Source: Saccoglossus kowalevskii
Lineage: Eukaryota > Hemichordata > Enteropneusta > Harrimaniidae
Length of the DNA: 20,971 nucleotides
Reading direction: 5' to 3'
Assembly (NCBI RefSeq): GCF_000003605.2
Contig: NW_003138347.1
Span: 76,172-97,142, forward strand
Part shown: piece by piece, positions 10,001-19,000 of the stretch
Layout: the number at the start of each line of letters is the position of its first letter
Numbering within the stretch: position 1 is the stretch's first letter
Translations under genes and position numbers: made by a program
The notes under the pieces: generated by a model
What the model was told of the DNA's origin: nothing
What the model saw: only the letters and a program-made list of their open reading frames with translations
The model's database searches: none

Positions 10001-13000
10001 TCGGGTAACATAAATCTAATACTGCATAGTTGGCAATAACCACCATTAGACTGCACAATTCTCTTCTACGGATAGTCCCATAGCAATGTACCAGTAATTA
10101 CCATCCTTTTGAAGCAGACTGCACAGTTCTATTCCATGGATAATTCCATAGTTGACCATAACCTCTATTTTGAAATAGTCTGCACAGTTCTATTCCATGT
10201 ATACTCCTGAATTAGACTTGCACCTTCCTATCTTATCAATACTCGTGAATAGGGGATTTTCCGTACATTTGCGAGATCTCGCGAGATGTATGAAAAACGC
10301 GCGTCGAACGATTTGATTTTGAACTAGAATTTCTTTATTTCATAACTCACACCGACCGGCCGATCTTCGACAGAGGAATATTGCTTCCGAATACCCTTAC
10401 TTAATCGAAACTGCCTATCATCAAATGTGTAGTAGTAGTAGTAGTCCAGAGTTTTAAATCCGGTTTGGTCCCCGAAGACGAGGGTGGCCGGATTCACCTT
10501 TAATAAACTAGTGGCAATTTAAGGTTTTTTGGAGCATGAGATAATTGGCCGGATGCCCTTCCTGACACCAATCCACTGTTTCGGCAGTGGGCCTAGCCTT
10601 TGAGGGCAACACCCATCATGCAAGGCAGCATGTGTAGAGGTATGTGCTATACATGACCTGGTCTGAAAGCATCATATGACTCATAACAGACTGTGTTCAG
10701 GAAAGAACCACTTGGTCAAGGATGGGGTGATCAGCACTTAAGTATACCCCTACATACCCCTGTACAGCACATTATTAAGCATGGAAATGTCCCCAAAATA
10801 CTTTCGCGTTTGTCGAATCCCACGCGATGTTTGACGCCACTACGATGCTATGACCTTTATTTGTCCTGTTTTTACGTTCGATTTCACGCACAACGCGTGA
10901 TTCTCGCAGTGTACGGAAAATGGTCTATTAGCCTGCAAAGTTTTATTGGAGAAGTTTAGATACTCCTATTGTTGTTGTCATTGTCCTCAACTATTAATAA
11001 TTAGACTGGACAGTTCTAAGTGTTGGTGAATTTTCTATACTGCAGTTATTCAAAGTGCTCTCATAATTTGCACTTACCACTTAACCATTTTGAATTAGAC
11101 TGCACTGTTCGAAGTGTTGGTAAGTTTCCTTGTACATGTACTCTTTTAATGACTGGATCTCTAGCTGTAAAGTCAGTGACAGTACCACTATAGACATCAC
11201 CGGTAGATGCGACCAGTGCTGTGTTGTTATGATATGGATCATAAGGACACTTAGATGTACCATGCACACTGTGTAGTACTTTACTAATATTAGCGATCTG
11301 AAACAAAATTAAGTCATTCAGTCACTTTGCATAAAGTCTTGCAACAAAATGTTTAATGTAAACTGTCCATTGTATTTCAGTACCAGTTGATAGTATATTA
11401 GGAAAGCAACTGTATATACATGAAAATCAAACATTTACAAGTAATTGTATTACATAATCCGTGATAGTTAACAAGTTTAAGAAATATAGTTTTGTTTATC
11501 ATAATATAGTTCGGACATGAATGGTCAAAACATGTCTCAGATATGGATTCAGAACTGCATTTGTTAAAACAAATGGCTACCAGTCAGCCATTTCAAATCT
11601 GAAAAACAATGACATTCATCACGATTCCATAATATCCAATGTATGTATAAAGTTTGAACAAAATCCATCCACACCCAACAGAGAAACAGCTCCAGAATGG
11701 CAGAAATGTATAATTTTGTTGATTAGTTTAACATTAAAATGACTGCCATTCAGCAAAATGATGTACGATGTATATATATAGTATGAACATGATCAGTCAA
11801 GGCATATCATATTTATTCTATCATTAGTGCATGTGCTTTAGTAAAAAACAGAGGCATGTCTATATTCATAATAATTTATAATTTTAAGGGATCAGCATAA
11901 AATATAAAATGCAATTTTTGGCTTATATAATCTTCAACTCACTTACTGTTAACAACTGCCACCATATTTTGTACTATTGATGTTGAGTATCAATTTCATG
12001 TGCAAAATATTTTTATATATTGGATTCTGACAGAAAGAAAATATAACTTACTGGTCTCCAAGAGCACTGAGGAGCAAATGCATAGGTTCCACATACAAAT
12101 AGTGACTGGTTCCATGGCAACAACACCCTGATAAAATTCCTACAGTCATTCTGCAGTAAAACAAGAAAAGATTAGATAGAGTGGAATAGCATATCACATC
12201 GGCTACAAGAAGTATGGGTAATTTTTACAGTATTGCTGTAATACCCAATTCTGTAATATAAAAACAAATGTTTATTATTACCTAAGTACCATGTAGCATG
12301 ATACTGGATTATCACTTTGTGTGCCAAAGTCGACTAAAACTAAGTCACATAATTTTATAATTTATTGAGCAGGTGACTGTATAAACTGTAGGTATGTAGA
12401 ATACAGACATTGTCATTTGTGGGTGTGTGTCACAATATTTTGGTCTGAGTAGGTCATCAAACCCTCCATTTTTAATCATCCTACCATTGTTATGTTATGT
12501 CCACCAATCAGAGTTATAGCCAGAAAATAGAAAGTGCCTGTCATAAAACTATCAAATGAAAGATAGCAGTACCTAGTCTGTTACCACAAACTTACGATCA
12601 ATTTGTGTTGAATATGTATGGTTATTTTGTAATTTACTGGTAATTTTCAATCCAAGTTGGACAGATTTGTCAAAATTTTGCCTGTGAATTTGTTTACCTG
12701 TCTAAAATGTGCAGCGCCTGTCTAAAATAACAGGTTGATGGCCTAAAGCCTGCCGCCACTGATTATTGCACAGCACCAATATACAGTGGACACATTCAAA
12801 TGATGGATTTTTCACCCAAATGGCTGTCTATCAAACAAGTTATATAAAATCAAATAGCAAAATAATGTTTCTATGTATCATCATATTTGGTTATTCCACG
12901 TTTTTTGTAGGTAACTATAGATAAATTTGGTTCAATAAAAAAAGTAAATTTGTTGTTTATTGTTATTGTATGACACATAAAATATGTAGAAGCAAAATGG

Positions 13001-16000
13001 CTTCTAAAGTTGGCCAAACAGGATTATACCCACCCCCACATGGAAAACAAGCAGCCTGTCGGCTGAGATAGCTCCGCTGTTAGCAATGCACATGGCAATT
13101 AAAGAACAGAAGATATTAGAAAATGAACAAATCTGAGAAAGGTCCACATGTAGTACCTATATATGTAATATCAAAGCAATTGAACTTGAGGTTTTTAACA
13201 AGAAGTCGAAAATATCACTTTTTACCAAAAATGACAAAAATATTCATCAAAATTAGAGAATTAAAGGTATCATTACAAAATGAACAAATCTGAGAGAGGT
13301 TCACATGTAGTACCTATATATGTAATATCAACGCAATTGGACTTGCGGTTTTCAACAAGAAGTCGAAAATATCACTTTTTACCAAAAATTACAAAAATAT
13401 TCATCAAAATTAGAGAATTGAAGATATCAACATGAAACGAACAAACCTAAGAGAGGTCTACCCAAGGTACATATACACCAAGTATCAAAGCATTCAGGCT
13501 TGTAGTTTTCAAGAAGAAGTCGAAAAAGTAAAACATTGACACGGACGACGGTTGACGACGACGGACAATCACTCATATGATAAGCTCCGCTCGACAAAGT
13601 CGCCAGCGAAGCTAAAAAGGATAACATACTCAGTATCACTATATGTCTGTCTTTCTGTAAATATTGAACAAAACCAATCACCATGAGAATTAAGGTCAGA
13701 TGATGTACAGAAGGAAATAATAAATCAATTTAATTAATTGAATTTGCATAGAAGGATTTATTGCCTCAATGAAATTTCAAAGCAAATATCTCTTATAATT
13801 TTATTCTATCATTATCAGTATTTAGAGTCGTTAATGTAAACTATTATAAAATTCACAACTGATCAACAAACTAGGAGTTTATTTCAAATAAATAAACATG
13901 GAAGAACAATAAAACAAAAAGACAAATCATACTGCACTGTAAAATACTTTATTTTAGCTGGAATTAATTTTCCCTGAAAAAACTTTTTGGGTGTTTTGTA
14001 TTAAATTTTGAATGTAAAATATAGGAAAAAGGTAAATTCACTGGATTTTATTTTCACTGAACAATCCCTTTGGCGAAAATAGCAAAAATTCTATGTGTTT
14101 AGAGATTTTTGAATACAACAGGGCTAGCTACTGTAAATAGATACATTATTTTAAAGCAGGTTGCCTAGAGTGATTTATATCCTGAATAATGAACTCATAA
14201 AGTTAATGCTTGTAGGCTTGCAGTCCTTAAACCTGGCAGAGTTATTTTGACCCTTGATCTACTAACAATCAAGCTGACTATGGGATATCTTCTTTTTTTA
14301 ACTTTTTCACCATCAGAATGAATGGAGTAAACATACAAAATTTGGATCAGTTTTTACTCAAAAAATCTTCTGAAGGAAAATGCAGACTATGTATGAACAA
14401 GACTATTTTGTGATGAAAAGAGGGAAATGGTGGTGAAGAGGTTAAAGTATCTGTTATTTCAATCAAAAGTGTTGAGTGATACCATTTTAACCGTTCACAA
14501 AATAACCTGCACAATTTTTTGTATTTTTTCAAAAATTTTGATCATGTGGACAAGGGAAGTAACTGTGGAATACTTTATTTTCGCTGGAATTAATTTTCGC
14601 TGAATAGACCTTTTGGTTGTTTTGTATGGAATATATTTTCACTGATTTTTGACGAGTTGAAGGTAAAATAGAGGAAAAAAGGTATATTTGCTGGATTTTA
14701 TTTTCACTGAAGTATTCCACAGTATGTCAGTTTGGAACAAAATTCACATAGAAATTATCGAAAAACACATAAAAATTAGCAAAATAATTTAAATATGGTG
14801 TTAATGTTACAGTTGCTTAACCATAAGTGTTGAGGAAAACTACTAATACTAGTATTACTTGCAATAACCATGATAACTTTTTTTGCGACATACGTTTAAT
14901 ATATACATATATATATACATTCCAACAAAGCTGGTTTAATAATTGAATCAGGAGCAGCAGGAAATGAAGAAATAATACTACCGGTACATTGTGACAAGTA
15001 TGGCATCATCAGAGGACATGCAAGCAATGGATGTATCCTTGATATGGGATACACAATGTAGTTATCAGAATTCAACAGTAGGGCCTCAGAAACACACAGA
15101 AAACATAAAAGTAATCTTTTCATTATGATATAATAGGTTAACGAAAGAATATCGCAAAATGTGCAGTATGGGAACACATTAAGATCCGCTATGGGATGGT
15201 CGATATGAACGCCACACTCACTGCCTTTGTACATACATCACAAAATTCTCGTAATAACCTCATATTTTCAGTTTAATATATATATGCTTGTATGTTGTCC
15301 CTCAGAAATAGTTTACAAAGATATGTACTGATATCATAATGATATAAATAATATATTGTCCATATTCATTTTGAATGAATAAAAAACCCATTTTCTATAT
15401 TTTATGAAAAGTTTCCAGGTAATGTTGAATGCCTAAAATACAGAATCAACAAAACTGAGCTGGTATAGTAAAATAACTACGTATTCCTGCTGACTGGAAA
15501 TGAATCCACATAGATTAAACACCCTTTCATGTGCTAGTAGTGAAGCAACAAGAGAACTTGGGGAACCGGAAAACACTTCTATTCAATCACTTGGCAGGAA
15601 ATGTCTATATTCACTTGCAAATCAATCTAACTATTTATAACTTTGAGTTTTTGTGTTTGGATTCTAGGCTCCCACTTTTCCTGTTTGATAATATCTCCAC
15701 TTATGACATCTTGAAATCCACAACCATAATACAGCTACTTCAGTTCAACCATTCAAAAAATGTAATAAATTGTAATTTTTCTCAAACTATTTTTTCCAGT
15801 TCAGCCACCACCAAAAGTAATCAATTAATGGATGGACATCAATTACAAGAAATACCACAACTACGTTTTTACATGCAAAAACAATTAATGCTAGCTAGTA
15901 CTGGCTCTGGGAATGATGACTTTTACATGATCCTAGTGAACCGAATATCTCTGAAATTCCTTAGCATCATGATTTCACCAACAGCTGTACTATGAGACAA

Positions 16001-19000
16001 GTCACCTTTAGACTTAGTCAATTAGTTCATTGATGTGAAAAATTATATCCAACTGGTTTCAAAATGCAGATACTAAGTGATGATTGGTGTCACTTCCACT
16101 TTTTACGACTCTATAGGATTTAATTATTCAATGATTTAATTTATTTTCACCTAATTTCACTGACAAGAAAATGTTCAAAATTAAAACCCCTAATATGCAA
16201 AGCCATCCATATAATCTATTTTTTACTTCACAAACTTTAGAGTAGGTCCCTGACATACTTAGTGAGTATGCAAAAGAAAGTACTGTTTTCTTCACAAACC
16301 AGTGAGTTTAATTAAATATTATAAAAACATACAGGATCATAATATCTGATAAATTGAATCCAGTGAATATTTATCCTACTACAGTATTCACCATGGAATA
16401 AGTATTCTGACTCATCTCATGATCTAATCACCGTTAATAGTGGGTGTTTTTTTTTTAATGATCCATGCCATGATGATCAAGAAACATATTTTTTGGTGAC
16501 CTTTCAATAGTTAACTAGGTAGTCTAGTCATGTTTTCAGTAAATAGCATACAAGTTTGTAATAATTGAATTTGGACATGTGAAAATTTGAAACATTTTCA
16601 GTTTTGCATACTACGCATCATGGGATCAAAGATTTGCATACAAAAACAATAAACAACAAAATTTCATCAGCTCAAACACAATTAAAATGGCAAACATAAC
16701 TTCACCAGAGTTTTACTGTACAGAATTACAGGAATGAAAATTATCTTCAACGGTTGAACAAATCTGATAGAGGTACAATCAAGGTACCTACAAATCAAAT
16801 ATCAAAGCAATTGGAATACGCAATTCAATAAAATGAACAAATAAGAGAGAACCACCCAATATTTGTAGTAGGTATGAAACAGACACAGCCAAGAGTTTTA
16901 AAGAAAAAAGTGTAATAATTTATGACAAAAGACAGCAATATATGAATAACTCTGCCCTATTAAAGTCAACAGCAGAGCAAATAAAAGCACATAAATAGTT
17001 TCATCATGACATAATACAATCTGCAGCTGGTAAGACATTTAATTTACTATCCATTTCCATTGCATTACATATATAGTCCCCAAATGACATCTAGTAATGA
17101 CGCACAGCTGGTATGACTATTATTATTTAGACTCACTTGGGACTTTCCTTTGATTCGGCATTCCTCTACAGCAGTATCATCTGCTTCCCATTCAACTGCC
17201 TGTAATGTTTTCAAAATAAAGTAAAATTACAGACAAATATCAAGAGGCAATCATTGAATCAACTATATGTACATGTGTAAGAGTCTTGGCAAAATAACAT
17301 GACACACCAAACGTCACTGATGATTTGTTAGTAGTGAAGCAGCACTTGAGTTTACAATGTATTCAGCCACCAAAGCATTGCCTAGGTTACTCACACCAAT
17401 GTTTTGTACAAATGATCTGATTTGATTTTTAAAATATGCGGGTAGTAAACTTTCCAAAAAGTTAATTTCAAGCTATTTATAATTTATATCAAGGAGATAA
17501 GAGTATATGCCTGTTGTTATATGTCATAAAGATCCCATTTAAAATCACATAAATTACGAGATGATTACAACATCACAAAATAATTTTTTATTTCTAGAAA
17601 TGCAAATGCAAATCTGTGAATCTACAAATGAAATGTGTTTTTAGCATACTTGCATTATGTTTGTCTTTTAAACTATGCTCAGTTCTGTTTCTACAGTCAG
17701 GTGTTTCCAAACGTCCTATGATGCCATTGGCTAGAACAAGCTCAATGGACATGCACATGGGTACAAGCTGGGATCTTTATCATGAAGCTAACTTTAATAC
17801 ATACCCTTGCAAATCCTTGATTATATAAAAAATAAAAGTTTTTTGATCAAATGCCAACTTGACCAGCTTAATTTCAAAACAAATACTAACAAGATGAATC
17901 AATCTTTTATGGTCATTTATACAACTTTGAGACAGTGAGAGAAACATTGATAGTAATATAATTATAATGACAACATCTTCTATAATTTAAAGAACTGAAC
18001 TTACAATTTTTTTTGCCAATCTCATTATTTGGAGAATATAGAAATGTTGTTTTACTTTATATCTGGTACCTACCGGTAATGTGAATTGCTCTATTTGTCG
18101 TGCCTATAAGTTTGCATAAATTACTGAATCACTGTCTATGGCAAAAAGATTTGTGGTTCAATGATTCATTTTAACCTCTATTAGAAATGTGTTATAATAC
18201 ACAAATATGGCATCTTTTTGACTCAATGGAAGTTTAATAATGCTCAAAACATTGTTTACTATTAAGGTACTGTTGGGCTTCATGTGTATGGTCTGATATT
18301 AATATGTATGAAAACATTTAGCATATAGTACATTTATTTTTCTCATTAAAATACAACTAATTGTTTTGAGACTTAGTTATGCTAAACATTACGTTTAGTT
18401 AAAATAGTTTGAAGAATAATAGTCTGTGAAATGTTGTTTAAAAAAGGAATTCTTTATCCAACTGTAGTGTAGAACTTATAGTTGTACAGTTACGCTGGTT
18501 GACAGGAAGTTTCAAATTATCAAACTTCTGAATCAGAGAATATAGAGTCATTGAACAATTTATATCGTGTTTCAATTCCGTAACTGATCGTAGAATGGGA
18601 GATAACATACATGAAATTTATTATAAATACTCATACGTCAAATTTTGTAGTGAGAAAAGATTTGAAATAGAATAAGTACATTTGGTCTAGCATATAGAAT
18701 ATTCACGCTATTAGTACCGGTAGTGCATCTCCAACAGAAGCCCACACAAACCAGCTATTACATTTATTGTATGCAGGATCAGTAAAACATGACATATTTT
18801 GATAGATATACCTTTCATTTACATCAATTATAAATATTTATTTTACATCAATTATAAAGACCAGTCAAATTACATATTGCTCTGAAATGAAAAAGCTGCA
18901 CAAATGTAGAAGAATGCAATTGATATAAATTTTTCTTCTATAGATTATTCAACTTTTCATCAGTATTATGTATTTCACCATCTTGATTCTCCAGCGAAGG

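Larger units (their letters stand above)
8401..11077 (-). other. Intron, 2677 bp, repeat-dense
   Basis: Between exons 4 and 5. Holds an inverted duplication with a 54-bp palindrome, dispersed repeat B copy 2, an array of exon-4-like fragments, and a MITE split by a nested insertion. 8401-8850 and 9160-9590 show nothing recognisable. Confidence 0.75.
12151..17136 (-). other. Intron, 4986 bp (longest in window)
   Basis: Between exons 2 and 3. Contains a 157-bp tandem repeat element (13059-13617), a diverged relative of it (16735-16985) and two related AT-rich MITE-like elements (13931-14065 and 14562-14723). 12160-13050 and 14730-16730 show no recognisable gene or repeat. Confidence 0.7.

Noticed and set aside
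9985-10053. tRNA gene or second SINE head on the minus strand
   Set aside because: AGTTCAAACCC resembles a B box and there is a weak A-box-like stretch, but no cloverleaf could be folded by eye and no tail or target duplication was seen.
10693-10959. 88-codon plus-strand ORF
   Set aside because: Spans the end of the nested insertion and the end of MITE copy 2, so it is a composite of repeats.
14896-15234. 112-codon minus-strand ORF
   Set aside because: Does not match the semaphorin path (exons 2 and 3 already join in phase without it) and has no recognisable domain. The TA-rich run at its end is a simple repeat.
15531-15995. Longest ORF in the window (154 codons, plus strand)
   Set aside because: Low-complexity, AT-driven composition, no recognisable motif, inside a 5-kb intron on the opposite strand. 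Length is compatible with chance in AT-rich DNA.
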